64,000 nt of DNA from Thermoanaerobaculia bacterium (GCA_030431255.1 JAUIJL010000021.1:62001-126000), one strand, 5' to 3'; numbered from the stretch's first letter, positions 16,472 to 26,133 are shown. Translations and numbers: made by a program. Notes: generated from the letters alone by a model not told the origin.

Positions 16472-17086
16472 ATGGGTGGGGCAGCAGAGATGATGAGCAC
16501 TGCGATCTCGGAGCAAATGGCGCAGCTGGTGGGGCGCATCGGCGCGGGGGATTCCCGCGCTGAAGCGGAGCTCGTGGAGCGATTCACCCGCGGCTTGTAT
16601 GCCTATCTGAGACGTCTCGGCTGCCCCCCCGAGCAAGTGGAGGACCTCCACCAGGAAACGTTCCGGGTGGTGATCGAGCGACTCCGGGGCGACGGTATTG
16701 CCGAGCCCGAAGCCCTTGCGGGATTCTTGCGTGGCACCGCCAGGCACCTGCACCTGGGAGCCCGGCGGCAAGCCGCTCGTCGACGCACGGAGGCCGACGA
16801 GCAGGCGGTGGCCGACGCGGAGGATCCCCGATCGGGTCAGCTGCATCAAGTCTTGGACGCGGAAGCTGCGGATTTGGTGAGGAATTTATTGGCGGAGCTC
16901 GAGCCGCCCAGGGATCGTCAGATCCTCTATCGCTTCTATATCGCAGAAGATCGCAAAGAGGCGATCTGTCGGGATTTGGGTTTGTCCAGCTTGCATTTTA
17001 ATCGAGTGTTATTTCGTGCCCGGCGTCGTTTTAAAAGTCTCTTCGAGAGCTTTGAAAAGCAACAACGATTGAGTCGAGCATCCTAG
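16472..17086 (+). CDS. ECF-type RNA polymerase sigma factor
   Basis: A 204-residue sigma-70-family protein. Region 2 includes ELVERFTRGLYAYLRRLG and DLHQETFRVVIERL. Region 4 is LEPPRDRQILYRFYIAED with a helix-turn-helix-like KEAICRDLGLSSLHFNRVL. ATG 16472 has AGGAG about 10 nt upstream; ATG 16487 or 16490 are alternatives. It is followed 12 bp later by a zf-HC2 membrane protein, the usual anti-sigma arrangement, then by a Ser/Thr kinase, so its activity is probably controlled by one or both. It differs from the TIGR02999-like sigma factors elsewhere in the window. Confidence 0.9.
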   Translation: MGGAAEMMSTAISEQMAQLVGRIGAGDSRAEAELVERFTRGLYAYLRRLGCPPEQVEDLHQETFRVVIERLRGDGIAEPEALAGFLRGTARHLHLGARRQAARRRTEADEQAVADAEDPRSGQLHQVLDAEAADLVRNLLAELEPPRDRQILYRFYIAEDRKEAICRDLGLSSLHFNRVLFRARRRFKSLFESFEKQQRLSRAS

Positions 17087-17098
17087 GGAGGAAGTTTG

Positions 17099-17878
17099 AT
17101 GGGCAACACACTGAGTAACGGAGACAGGAGTAAAAGATCCGGCGGCCTTTTAACCTGCGAGCAGGTCGCCGAGGATCACCTCGCGGATCGCTACGCCATG
17201 GGCCGGCTGATCGGCCCGGAAGCGGAGGCCTTCGAGGATCACTACATGACCTGCGAGACTTGCGTGGCTGAGCTCGAGCAAGCGGAGCTGAGGGTACGCG
17301 GCTTCAAGGTGATCGGCGCCGATGCCGCGGGACGTGAGCTCGACGGCCGGCTCAGCGGGTCGACCGTGCCCGCTTCGCCCGCCAACGATAGCCGCGACGT
17401 GAATGGGGGGGGCAGCCTGCGGCCGGGCCCCTGGGCGGAGCTGTCTCGGCAACCATCTGCGTGGATGGCGTTGGCCGCCCTGGTGCTGGTGTCCGCGGGT
17501 TTGCCCTACCTGCTGACGGGAGCGGGCTCACCGGCGATGGAAGCCGCCGGGTCAGTGGGGGTTTTCCACTTGCAGCCCCTACGGTCGGCGGAAGGAGCAC
17601 CCAGCCACCAGGTTCGACGGGACCCGGGCTCGCCCTGGGTGATTCTCGCTCTGGAGCTCGACCCGCCGTTTTTCCCGAGATACCGCGCGACCCTCAAGCA
17701 CAACACCGAGGATCTATGGCAGGGCTCCGGTCTGACCCTCGGGGAACGCGATACCGTGCATTTGCGCTTCGACGCGGCCTTGTTGAGGCCCGGAGACCAC
17801 CTGATTCTCCTGGAAGGCGAGCGGGACGGCTCTTGGGTGGAAGTTGGACAATTTCCTTTCGGCGTCCCGGACGAGTGA
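17099..17878 (+). CDS. zf-HC2 anti-sigma-like membrane protein
   Basis: A 259-residue protein with a zinc-binding anti-sigma motif His48-x3-Cys52-x2-Cys55 (HYMTCETC) in the N-terminal cytoplasmic part, a Gly/Pro/Ser linker, one membrane helix (about 120-141, AWMALAALVLVSAGLPYLL) and a C-terminal extracytoplasmic domain. ATG 17099 follows a strong AGGGAGGAAG site. It is 12 bp after the ECF sigma gene and 33 bp before the kinase. It probably holds the sigma factor at the membrane until an envelope signal releases it. Confidence 0.85.
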   Translation: MGNTLSNGDRSKRSGGLLTCEQVAEDHLADRYAMGRLIGPEAEAFEDHYMTCETCVAELEQAELRVRGFKVIGADAAGRELDGRLSGSTVPASPANDSRDVNGGGSLRPGPWAELSRQPSAWMALAALVLVSAGLPYLLTGAGSPAMEAAGSVGVFHLQPLRSAEGAPSHQVRRDPGSPWVILALELDPPFFPRYRATLKHNTEDLWQGSGLTLGERDTVHLRFDAALLRPGDHLILLEGERDGSWVEVGQFPFGVPDE

Positions 17879-17911
17879 CCGGGATGAAGAGCCCAGGGCG
17901 AGTGACGATAG

Positions 17912-20632
17912 ATGAGCGATGAGCGCCGACGCATTGACGCTCTTCTCGACGCTGCGCTCGACCTGCCCGCCGAGCAGCGACAAGCTTTTCTCGACCGCGA
18001 GGCCCCGGACGGACCCATCCGCGAAGGGGTCGACCGTCTTCTCGAGTCCACCGACGGGATCGAAGATACCGTCGACCTAGCCGATGGTGCGCTGATCGAC
18101 GTCTACCAGTCGATCAGCACCGATCTGCGTGCGGAACCGGCCAAACCGGGTGATCGGATCGGTCCGTTTCAGGTGGTCCGCGAGCTCGGTCGCGGGGGGA
18201 TGGCGGCGGTTTATTTGGCCGAGCGGGCCGACGGTCAGCTCGAGCAGAAAGTGGCGCTCAAGCTTTCCCAGCACGTTGCCAGTGAGGTGACGCTTCAGAG
18301 ATTTCACCAAGAACGGCAGATCCTCGCGTCGCTCGAGCACCCGAGCATCGCCCGCTTGATCGACGCCGGTTTGACCGACGGCGGGCGACCCTATTTCGCC
18401 ATGGAGGTCGTCGACGGCGAAACCATCGACGTCTATTGTGATCTTCATCGCTTGACGGTGGCCGAGCGTTTGGGGCTTTTCATCGAGGTCGGTCAAGCCA
18501 TAGAAGCCGCGCATCGGGCCTTGGTGGTGCATCGGGACATCAAACCCGCCAATGTCATGGTCAGCTCGGAGGGCCGGGTCAAGCTCTTGGATTTCGGCAT
18601 CGCGAAGCTGCTCGACGAGCAGGCGGCGCCGGCCATCACCGCCACCTCCTCCCTGGTGATGACCCCGGATTACGCCAGCCCGGAGCAATATCTGGGGGAG
18701 CCGGTGACCACCGCTTCCGACGTCTACCAATTGGGGCTGTTGCTCTACGAGCTCTTGGTGGGCCGGCCACCGTATCGGGTCTCGACCCTCTCACCCTTGG
18801 AAGCCCTGCGTGCGGTGTGTGAGGACGAGCCTACCCGGCCGTCGATTCAGCTGCGTCGCATCTCAACGTCCGCCCCCACGCGGCTCGAGCCGGATGCCGA
18901 GCTCGGTCGCGCGTTGGCGGATCGGCGACGGGCGACCGTGGAAGCGTTGTCCAGGGAGCTCAAAGGGGATCTGGACACCATCGTGCTCAAGGCGTTGCGC
19001 AAAGAGCCGGAGCGTCGATATGGCTCGGCCGCCGAGCTGGTGGCGGATATCGAGCATTACCTTGCCGGACGGCCGGTGTCGGCTCGGGGCGACAGCCTCG
19101 CTTATCGGGGTCGCAAATTCGTCATGCGCCATCGGCTCGGGGTCGCCATGGGGCTGATCTCCACGGTGGCCTTGGCCGGGCAATTGGCGTTCTATACCGA
19201 GCGCTTGCAGGAGGAACGCAACACGGCCCAGGTAGAAGCGTCGAGGGCTCGCCGAGCGCAATCAGAGGCAGAGGCCGCGAGGCTCCAATCGGAGCAAAGC
19301 CGCGATGAGGCGGAGGAGGTCGTGGCGTTCTTGCAGAGCCTTTTCGCGGGCTCCGAATCCGGCGTGCAGAACGCCTCGGAGATCAGCGCCCGGGAGCTTT
19401 TAGACCGCGGAATCCGGCGCATTCGTGACGAGCTGGAGCATCGGCCCGTGACCCGCGCCCGGCTGCTCGCCACCATCGCCGAGGTGTCACGGAGGATCGG
19501 ACTTTTTGAGGAGGCGGAAGCCGCGGCTCGGGAGGCGGCGGACATTCGGCAGCGGGAGCTCGGTCCACAACATGCCGACACCGCCGAGAGCCTGCACGAG
19601 CTGGCGGCGATTTATCGCGCCCGTGGCAAGCTCGAAGAGGCAGCGCCGCTCTATCAGCAGTCGCTCGAGATCCGGCGATCGCTCGGGCAAACCAGCGGGC
19701 CGGTGTATTGGACGTTGCTCAAGAGCTTGGCGCTCTTGGAGCTGGATCGCGGGCATTTCGAGAAGGCCGAGGCCTTATTCGAGGAGCTGAGGACGACCCT
19801 CGGCCAACAGTCTCCGGAGCAGCAGGCGGACTTTCACAACAACTACGGCAATTTGCTCAATGCCCAGGGGCGGTATCAGGAAGCGGAGAAAGTGCACAGG
19901 CAGGCCCTGGAGCTGCGCATCGACATGTTCGGGCCGGAGCATTTGGACGTTTCGGGCAGCTACAACAACCTGGCGATCATCGCCGACCATCTGGGTCGGA
20001 CAGAAGAAGCCCGGGATCTACAGCTGAAGTCCTTGAAGATCAAAGAAAAGGTGCTGGGACCGAACGCCGCGGCGGTGGCGGGCACCTTGGTCAATCTCTC
20101 CACGTTGGAGCGGGATGTCGGACATCCGGATCGAGCCCGGCAGCATCTTCTTCGCGCCATCGAGATCATGGGCAAAGAGCTGGGGCCGACCTCACCCCGG
20201 TTGGCCAATGCCTACACCAACCTGGCGAGCCTCGACCTCGAGGACGAGCTCTACGACCAAGCGGAGCGGGGTTTTCGAAAAGCCCTCGACATTCGTCGAG
20301 CCTCCCTAGGGGACGAGCATCGAGACGTGGGCGCCGCGTATTTGAATTTAGGGGAAGTCTATCGCCATGCGGACCGTGGGGAGGAGGCGGAGCGGGCGTA
20401 TCTGAGATCCGTCGACATCCTGGAGCAGGCGGTGGGCAACCGACATCCGTATTTCGGGTACGCCTGGGCGTCTCTAGGCAAGCTCTACCAGCAGGAGAAG
20501 CGATACGCGGAGGCGGTAGACGCCTATGTCACCGCGGACGAGGTGCTGGCTCCCAGGCTGGGGGAGCAGCACGCCGACGTGCTCGAAATCCGCGAGAGAC
20601 TCGAGCAAAGCCGGCGTGCCGGCGGCAGCTAG
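17912..20632 (+). CDS. Receptor-like Ser/Thr protein kinase with TPR repeats
   Basis: A 906-residue PknB-type kinase. A short N-terminal helical segment (1-48) is shared with the other two complete kinases here. The catalytic domain (about 85-370) has GRGGMAAVY, VALK (Lys117), HRDIKPAN (His207) and LLDFGIAK, so it looks active. One membrane helix lies near 405-430 (VAMGLISTVALAGQLAFY), then a coiled-coil-like stretch, then kinesin-light-chain-type TPRs to the end, probably periplasmic. It follows the sigma and anti-sigma genes, so phosphorylation of one of them is likely. Its stop codon overlaps that of the convergent metalloprotease. Confidence 0.92.
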   Translation: MSDERRRIDALLDAALDLPAEQRQAFLDREAPDGPIREGVDRLLESTDGIEDTVDLADGALIDVYQSISTDLRAEPAKPGDRIGPFQVVRELGRGGMAAVYLAERADGQLEQKVALKLSQHVASEVTLQRFHQERQILASLEHPSIARLIDAGLTDGGRPYFAMEVVDGETIDVYCDLHRLTVAERLGLFIEVGQAIEAAHRALVVHRDIKPANVMVSSEGRVKLLDFGIAKLLDEQAAPAITATSSLVMTPDYASPEQYLGEPVTTASDVYQLGLLLYELLVGRPPYRVSTLSPLEALRAVCEDEPTRPSIQLRRISTSAPTRLEPDAELGRALADRRRATVEALSRELKGDLDTIVLKALRKEPERRYGSAAELVADIEHYLAGRPVSARGDSLAYRGRKFVMRHRLGVAMGLISTVALAGQLAFYTERLQEERNTAQVEASRARRAQSEAEAARLQSEQSRDEAEEVVAFLQSLFAGSESGVQNASEISARELLDRGIRRIRDELEHRPVTRARLLATIAEVSRRIGLFEEAEAAAREAADIRQRELGPQHADTAESLHELAAIYRARGKLEEAAPLYQQSLEIRRSLGQTSGPVYWTLLKSLALLELDRGHFEKAEALFEELRTTLGQQSPEQQADFHNNYGNLLNAQGRYQEAEKVHRQALELRIDMFGPEHLDVSGSYNNLAIIADHLGRTEEARDLQLKSLKIKEKVLGPNAAAVAGTLVNLSTLERDVGHPDRARQHLLRAIEIMGKELGPTSPRLANAYTNLASLDLEDELYDQAERGFRKALDIRRASLGDEHRDVGAAYLNLGEVYRHADRGEEAERAYLRSVDILEQAVGNRHPYFGYAWASLGKLYQQEKRYAEAVDAYVTADEVLAPRLGEQHADVLEIRERLEQSRRAGGS

Positions 20633-22089
20633 CTGCCGGTCCAGGCGTTGGTGTTTCCGGATTCGAAACCGTCCTCGAAAATCGTTCCAGGGGGCATGTA
20701 GTCGGTGATGCAGCCCGGATAGTGGGCGTCTCGAAATCCTTCCATCAGGCTCATGACCGTCGGGTGGAGCTCCAGCCGATTGGCGGTGTTGCAGCCGCTG
20801 CTGAAATTGCAATAGCTCATCAGCGTGCCCGAGCCGGCGGCGGGGCACGAGGTGTTGCCGCTATAACACCCGCTCTCGAGGCCGTAGCAGGTGTCGATCG
20901 GCGGGTTGTAGCAGTGGGTGTGGGACGAGCCGAAATTGTGCCCCAGCTCATGACCGACCAAACGGGCATCGTTCGACACCGCCACATTGCCGGTGAAGAT
21001 CTGATTGATGCTGTAACCGCCGCCCGTGTTTTGGGTCTCACAATAGCCGTCCACCCATGCGATACCCGACGCGGAGAATTGGCTGGAGGATTTGCCGGAG
21101 AGCAGGGCGGCGAAGACCCGGTCCACCGCTCCCATGTTGATCGACCAATAGGTGCCGAACTCGGCCAGCTGGGTGCTGCTGGCGCCGGATCCGCCCACCA
21201 CCCAAGGGTCGTCGTCGTAGGTCGGCGACGGATCCGTATCGAGGCGGAACGTGGTGTCACCGATAATCAATCGAAGGTCGAGATCGCGCTCGTAGAGCAC
21301 GTTCATGGTGGTGAAGAGGCTTTCGATCCAATCCGTGGCATCGGTCGTGTTGTTGTTGAATTTCTTGTCGTGGAACTCGTTGTCGGTGTCGAGGGCGATG
21401 ATCGCTTGGTAGGTCGGGTCGCCGCCGAGCTTGGGGCTGGGAAGGGCGGCGGTGGGCTGAATGTCGAGCAGCGATCGGCCCAGTGGATAGGTGGGACCGG
21501 CCGGGGTCGAGGCCTGAAGATCTCCCTGCCGACATGCATGCTCTAGACCCAAGGCTTTGGACCGCCTCTCGAGGTGGGAGATCTCGTAGGAGCCTCCTTC
21601 CCGAAAGATTTCATACGACCTTTCGGGTCCCCGGCTCACGCCCTCGAGGTAGCCGGTGGTGGGGTCGAGCATCAGGCCGAGCCGCCATTGGGGGTCGGTG
21701 GGGTCCTCACCGATGAAATGCAGGCGTTTTCCTTTGGGTAGCTCCGACTCGACACCCTCGGCGACCTGGATCAATCGAGCTCCGGGAGCCCAAGGATCGC
21801 GCCGCTCCAGGACGATGGTGCGGCGTTCGCCGGGCGCCGTGGGCAGGCCGAGCACCGACAGCTTGGCGCCGACGGGTGCCTGGAGCAGGGCATCGACCAG
21901 CTCTTCCGGCACGGCAAAGGCCTCACCGTAGATGCCGTCCGCTTCGGTGGCGAGCAAGACTCCGTCGGCGATGTGCACGGCGATTTGCGCCCCTTGGGCC
22001 GCGGGCACGAAGATCGTGAGCATGAGGAGCAAGGTCGAGGTGAGAGCGGCCTGGGGCAGCGAGCGACGAGTTTGGGGAGACTGGAACAC
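20629..22089 (-). CDS. Secreted reprolysin-like zinc metalloprotease
   Basis: A 486-residue metzincin-type protease. The zinc site is HELGHNFGSSH (about 378-388), followed by TLMSYC, the Met-turn. I choose GTG 22089, which has GGAGG 5 nt before it and gives a clean signal peptide (TRRSLPQAALTSTLLLMLTI, cut after AQG). An ATG 81 bp upstream is in frame but adds a hydrophilic leader. A pro-region precedes the catalytic domain. The C-terminus IFEDGFESGNTNAWTGS resembles the tail of the PQQ dehydrogenase at 47294 and may be a sorting or anchoring tag. Its stop overlaps the kinase stop at CTAG. Confidence 0.88.
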   Translation of the reverse strand: MFQSPQTRRSLPQAALTSTLLLMLTIFVPAAQGAQIAVHIADGVLLATEADGIYGEAFAVPEELVDALLQAPVGAKLSVLGLPTAPGERRTIVLERRDPWAPGARLIQVAEGVESELPKGKRLHFIGEDPTDPQWRLGLMLDPTTGYLEGVSRGPERSYEIFREGGSYEISHLERRSKALGLEHACRQGDLQASTPAGPTYPLGRSLLDIQPTAALPSPKLGGDPTYQAIIALDTDNEFHDKKFNNNTTDATDWIESLFTTMNVLYERDLDLRLIIGDTTFRLDTDPSPTYDDDPWVVGGSGASSTQLAEFGTYWSINMGAVDRVFAALLSGKSSSQFSASGIAWVDGYCETQNTGGGYSINQIFTGNVAVSNDARLVGHELGHNFGSSHTHCYNPPIDTCYGLESGCYSGNTSCPAAGSGTLMSYCNFSSGCNTANRLELHPTVMSLMEGFRDAHYPGCITDYMPPGTIFEDGFESGNTNAWTGS

Positions 22090-22295
22090 TGGCACCTCCA
22101 CGTTGTGGGATCGGGATGATGGCTCGGCGCGGATCGAATCCGGCACAGGGTGGTTTGCAGTGGATCTCAAGAGAGGGCTCGGCGGCTGAGCTCCGACGTC
22201 GACAGCCGACCCGAACAGGTTATCAGAGGCAATCTAGCGAACCGTCTTAAGAAGTGAGCCTAAATCGCTCGTCCGAGATCGCGGGGTGAAGAACC

Positions 22296-22812
22296 TCAAT
22301 CCAGCCGGAAGACCCGGGCGCTGTTGGCTCCCAAGAAGAGCGTCTTGCTCTCGTCGTCGAGCCCGAGCAAGTCCAAGTCCGCCAGGCATTTGGCGTGGGG
22401 GATCATGGGAAAATTCGTTCCGAAGAGCACCTTGTGTCGACCGTGGGCCTTCATGAATTGCACCAGCTCCGGTGGATACCGTTTGGGCGTGTAGGCCGAG
22501 GTGTCGATGAACACGTTTTTGTGCTTGGTGGCGACGGCGATCATCTCCTGGGTCCACGGATAGCCGATATGTCCGCACACCAGGGTCAGATCCGGGAAAT
22601 CGATCGCCACTTGGTCGATGTACGGAATGGGGCGTCCGGTTTCGGAAGGGCACAAAGGACCGGTATGGCCGACTTGTAAGCAAACCGGGATGTCGAGGTG
22701 CACACATTCCGCGGACCATTTGATCCCCCATCCACCGGCGCAAGGACTCGAAGTAGGGTTGGTTGAGGAATTCCGGGTTCGGGTGTTGCATCCAGGCGTC
22801 GATAATGTTCAT
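22296..22812 (-). pseudogene. Amidohydrolase family 2 gene, internally deleted and frameshifted
   Basis: The minus strand starts at ATG 22812 like an intact amidohydrolase (MNIIDAWMQHPNPEF ... YFESLRRWMG). Near 22725-22732 it jumps frame to the family's C-terminal part (AECVHLDIPVCLQVGHTGPL, VCGHIGYPW, VLFGTNFPMI) and ends at 22296. Roughly 100 residues of the usual 290 or so are missing between the two parts, including most of the metal ligands, so the gene is dead. An ATG-initiated 135-codon remnant (22703-22296) could still be translated. Confidence 0.82.
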
Positions 22813-22889
22813 AAACCCTATGATAACCCTCCAGCTTGGCAGCCAAAGGGCTCGATTGGTATCTTGGCTATCAAAGGAGCATGGATTCG

Positions 22890-23537
22890 ATGTCGACTCG
22901 GCCAGCCGGACAAACCCCGGAAAAAGATGTGTCGGAAGGTGCAAAATCACTGGACAATGATTCCCCGATGCCGAAGCAGGGAGAGGTGACGCAGCTCTTG
23001 CTGAAATGGAGCTCGGGCAATGAGCACGCCTTGGAGCAGGTGACCCCGATGCTCTACGGCGAGCTGAAACGATTGGCGCACCACTACATGCGCGACGAGA
23101 GCAAAGAGCCGATTTTGCAGACCACGGCGTTGGTGCACGAGGCCTATATGAAATTGGTGGGCCTGGACATGTCGTGGGAAGGGCGCTCCCATTTTGTCGC
23201 GGTTTCGGCGAGGCTCATGCGACAGATTTTGGTGGACCGGGCCCGACGCCGAAACGCGGACAAACGCGGCGGGGATCGCGTGGAGGTACCCTTAGAATCC
23301 ACCGATGCTCCCACCGGACCTTCCGACGATCCCACCCTGGCGTTGCACGAAGCCCTCAAAGATCTGGAAAAGCTGGACGAGCGGAAGCACCGGGCGATCG
23401 AGATGAAATATTTCGGCGGTGCCTCGGTCGCCGAGATCGCGACGATCCTGGCGGTGGGTCATCGAACCGTCGAGCGCGATTTGCGCCTCGGTCGCGCTTG
23501 GTTGGCCAATGCCATGGGCTCCGCACCGCCGTCATGA
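22890..23537 (+). CDS. ECF sigma factor (TIGR02999-like) paired with a kinase
   Basis: A 215-residue sigma factor of the type found next to Ser/Thr kinases. Landmarks are GEVTQLLLKWSSGNEHALEQ, LYGELKRLAHHYMR, QTTALVHEAYMKLV, SHFVAVSARLMRQILVDRAR and a region 4 with AIEMKYFGGASVAEIATIL. ATG 22890 has GGAG 10 nt upstream; ATG 22968 would give a more typical N-terminus but has no ribosome site. Its TGA overlaps the start of the kinase gene as ATGA. No anti-sigma gene is present, so the coupled kinase is the likely controller, as shown for EcfP/PknT in Vibrio. Confidence 0.88.
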   Translation: MSTRPAGQTPEKDVSEGAKSLDNDSPMPKQGEVTQLLLKWSSGNEHALEQVTPMLYGELKRLAHHYMRDESKEPILQTTALVHEAYMKLVGLDMSWEGRSHFVAVSARLMRQILVDRARRRNADKRGGDRVEVPLESTDAPTGPSDDPTLALHEALKDLEKLDERKHRAIEMKYFGGASVAEIATILAVGHRTVERDLRLGRAWLANAMGSAPPS

Positions 23538-26047
23538 GCGAGGCGGCCGGCAGCGCCGGCTCGTGGCAGCGGGTTGAGGAGCTTTTTCACGACGCGGTGG
23601 ATTTGCCGGCCTCCGAGCGGGAGGCATTCTTGGTCCGGGAGTGTGGGGCGGACGAGGATCTGCGACGGCAGGTGGAGGCGCTGCTGGCAGCGGACTCGAC
23701 CTCGGAGTCGGTGGTCGAGGAAGGGGTGGTGGCCGCTTTCGATTCCGAGGACGATGCCCAGCCGTCCCAGGCGGTGCCGGAGCGGGTCGGCGCCTATCGG
23801 GTGGTGCGCGAGATCGGCCGTGGCGGTCTGGCGACCGTCTTCCTCGCCGAGCGTGACGACGAGCATTTTCGCAAGAGCGTGGCCCTCAAGGTGGTGCGGC
23901 GTGGCCTCGACACCGAGGACGTGCTGCAGCGATTTCGCTACGAGCGACAAATTCTCGCTCGCTTCGAGCACGCCAACATCGCGCGCCTCTTGGACGGCGG
24001 AACCTTGCCGGACGGTCGGCCGTTTTTCGTCATGGAATTCGTCGACGGCCAGCCGATCGACGTCTATTGCGCCGATCGAAGCTTGGATTTGCGCAGTCGA
24101 TTGAAGCTCTTCCGTGAGGTGTGTGCTGCGGTCAGCTATGCCCATCGCAATCTGGTGGTGCATCGGGACCTCAAGCCGAGCAACATCTTCGTCACCTCCA
24201 GCGGTGAGCCCAAGCTGCTGGATTTCGGCATCGCCAAGGTCTTGGACACGGACGAAGGCCGGGCGACCCAGCTCCACACCACCGAGGGGTTGCTGTTGCT
24301 GACTCCCGAGTTCGCCAGCCCCGAGCAAATCAGCGGCGAGATGATCACCACGCTCACGGATGTCTACTCCCTCGGCGTGTTGCTCTATCGGATGTTGACC
24401 GGTGTGCCGCCGTACGAGCTGAAAGGACGCCGGGTCGCCCAAATCGCCCACGCGGTTTGCCACGAGCCGCCGCGGCTGCCGAGCGCAGTGGTCGATCCGG
24501 AGACCTTGACGGCGGCGGGGGTCGCCGAGGAAACCCACCGTTGGCGACGGGCCTTGCGGGGCGATTTGGACACGGTGTTGCTCAAAGCCCTGAGCAAGGA
24601 GCCCCAGCGGCGATACGCGTCCGTGGACGAGCTCTCTGAGGATTTGCGTCGAACCATGGACGGCGACCGCGTGTTGGCTCGGCCCGAGAGCCTGCTCTAC
24701 CGCTGGACCAAGTGGGTGAGCCGTCATCGCGGGGTGGTGTCGGCGTTGGCGGCGGGTGCGGTCGTGCTGGCGGTGGTGGTGGTGTTCTACACCGTAGAGC
24801 TGCGTCGGCAACGGGACGAAGCCCGCCGGCAAGCGGATAGGGCGGAGCGGGTGTCGTCCCTGTTGGTGGGCATGCTGGAAATCGCCGATCCGGATCGCAC
24901 CCGAGGGGAAAACGTGACCGCCCGGGAGCTGCTCGCCGGCGCGGTCGCGCGGTTGGAGCTCGAGCTCAGTGACCAGCCGGAGATGCGGGCGTCGCTGATG
25001 GAGCTGATCGGCTCCGTTTACGGAAACCTCGGCCTGTACGTGGAGGCGGAGCCGCTCTTGGAGCAAGCCCTGGCCCTGCGTCGAGAGCTGCACGGCGCCC
25101 CCAGCTTAGAGGTGGCGGAGGCGGTGGCTCGGCTCGGTAATTTGCGCTACTTCAAAGGCAGCTACGGCTCCGCCGAGAATCTGCTGACCGACGCCCTCCA
25201 ACAGCGGGAGGCCGTGCTCGGCGAGCACGATGCCCTGATCGGCAAATCGCTCAACGATCTAGGGGCGGTGTCTCAGGCCATGGGACGCTGGCGGGAAGCG
25301 GAAGCAGTCTATGGCCAGGCTTTGGAAATCCAGCGCCGAACCATTGGTCCGGACGACAAAGAAACCTTGATCACCCAGGCCAATCTGGCGACGGTGTTCT
25401 ATCAAATGGGTCGGCTGGAAGACTCCGAGGTCCTATGCCGGGAAACCTTGGAACGTCAACGTTTGACCCTGGGCGAAAAGCATCCGGACCTAGCGGTGAC
25501 GGAAAATACCTTGGCGGCGGTGTTGTTGGGTGGACGGCGCTTCTCCGAAGCCACGGTCCTATTGGAGAGACTGCTGGAGCGCCAACGGCAGCTCTACGGC
25601 AATCAGCATCCGAAGATCTCAGGCAACCTCACCAGCCTGGGAGTGCTGTTCTACAACCAGCATCGCTTCGATCGGGCGGAAGCCATGTTCCGCGAGGCCC
25701 TCGAGGTGCAAACCGAGCTCTTCGGCCGGCGTCATCATCAGGTGGTCACCACCCTGCTGAATTTGGCGGACCTCCAGCTCTATGGTCGCAAGGACCCGGA
25801 TGCCGCGCTGGAGCTCTTGGAAGAAGCGCTGGAGCTGCAAAAGGAGCTGCTGGGTCGCGACCATATCGAGCTGGCGGGAACCATGTTGCGGATGGCGATC
25901 GTCGAGCTCCAAAGAGGGCATCGAGAGGCCGGCCTAGCCTTGTCGGAGCGCGCGCGGGCGGTCCACCGCAGATCTTCTCAGCCGCTTCCTATCGACCATA
26001 GGAAGCTGCTGGAAAAGCTCGATCGGTTGTTGGAAAGCCAGGGTTGA
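23534..26047 (+). CDS. Receptor-like Ser/Thr protein kinase with TPR repeats
   Basis: An 837-residue kinase. Residues 1-50 form the conserved helical lead (WQRVEELFHDAVDLPASER). The kinase domain (about 85-350) has GRGGLATVF, VALKVV, HRDLKPSN and LLDFGIAK. A membrane helix lies near 400-422 (SALAAGAVVLAVVVVFYTV), then a DEARRQADRAERV coiled-coil and about eight TPR units to the C-terminus. The start overlaps the sigma stop by ATGA, so both proteins should be made in step. The frame is open far upstream, but the overlap start is the one that fits its paralogues. A long palindromic terminator follows. Confidence 0.92.
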   Translation: MSEAAGSAGSWQRVEELFHDAVDLPASEREAFLVRECGADEDLRRQVEALLAADSTSESVVEEGVVAAFDSEDDAQPSQAVPERVGAYRVVREIGRGGLATVFLAERDDEHFRKSVALKVVRRGLDTEDVLQRFRYERQILARFEHANIARLLDGGTLPDGRPFFVMEFVDGQPIDVYCADRSLDLRSRLKLFREVCAAVSYAHRNLVVHRDLKPSNIFVTSSGEPKLLDFGIAKVLDTDEGRATQLHTTEGLLLLTPEFASPEQISGEMITTLTDVYSLGVLLYRMLTGVPPYELKGRRVAQIAHAVCHEPPRLPSAVVDPETLTAAGVAEETHRWRRALRGDLDTVLLKALSKEPQRRYASVDELSEDLRRTMDGDRVLARPESLLYRWTKWVSRHRGVVSALAAGAVVLAVVVVFYTVELRRQRDEARRQADRAERVSSLLVGMLEIADPDRTRGENVTARELLAGAVARLELELSDQPEMRASLMELIGSVYGNLGLYVEAEPLLEQALALRRELHGAPSLEVAEAVARLGNLRYFKGSYGSAENLLTDALQQREAVLGEHDALIGKSLNDLGAVSQAMGRWREAEAVYGQALEIQRRTIGPDDKETLITQANLATVFYQMGRLEDSEVLCRETLERQRLTLGEKHPDLAVTENTLAAVLLGGRRFSEATVLLERLLERQRQLYGNQHPKISGNLTSLGVLFYNQHRFDRAEAMFREALEVQTELFGRRHHQVVTTLLNLADLQLYGRKDPDAALELLEEALELQKELLGRDHIELAGTMLRMAIVELQRGHREAGLALSERARAVHRRSSQPLPIDHRKLLEKLDRLLESQG

Positions 26048-26066
26048 CCCTCTGATCGGACTAACA

Positions 26067-26098
26067 AAATCGGGCAAGTCGATCGACTTGCCCGATTT
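26067..26098. terminator. Bidirectional terminator, perfect 32-bp palindrome
   Basis: AAATCGGGCAAGTCGA and its exact complement meet without a spacer between the convergent kinase (ends 26047) and the minus-strand secreted protein (ends 26134). A and T runs at the stem ends make it usable in both directions. Confidence 0.85.
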
Positions 26099-26133
26099 GA
26101 TCGGGGACGGTCCGAAGCACCAGATTCCGGTGA

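Noticed and set aside
19708-21546. 612-codon plus-strand frame bridging the kinase end and the metalloprotease
   Set aside because: Runs out of frame through one gene and antisense through the other.
23459-25093. 544-codon minus-strand frame inside a kinase gene
   Set aside because: Antisense to an intact kinase; composition is His/Gln-rich shadow.
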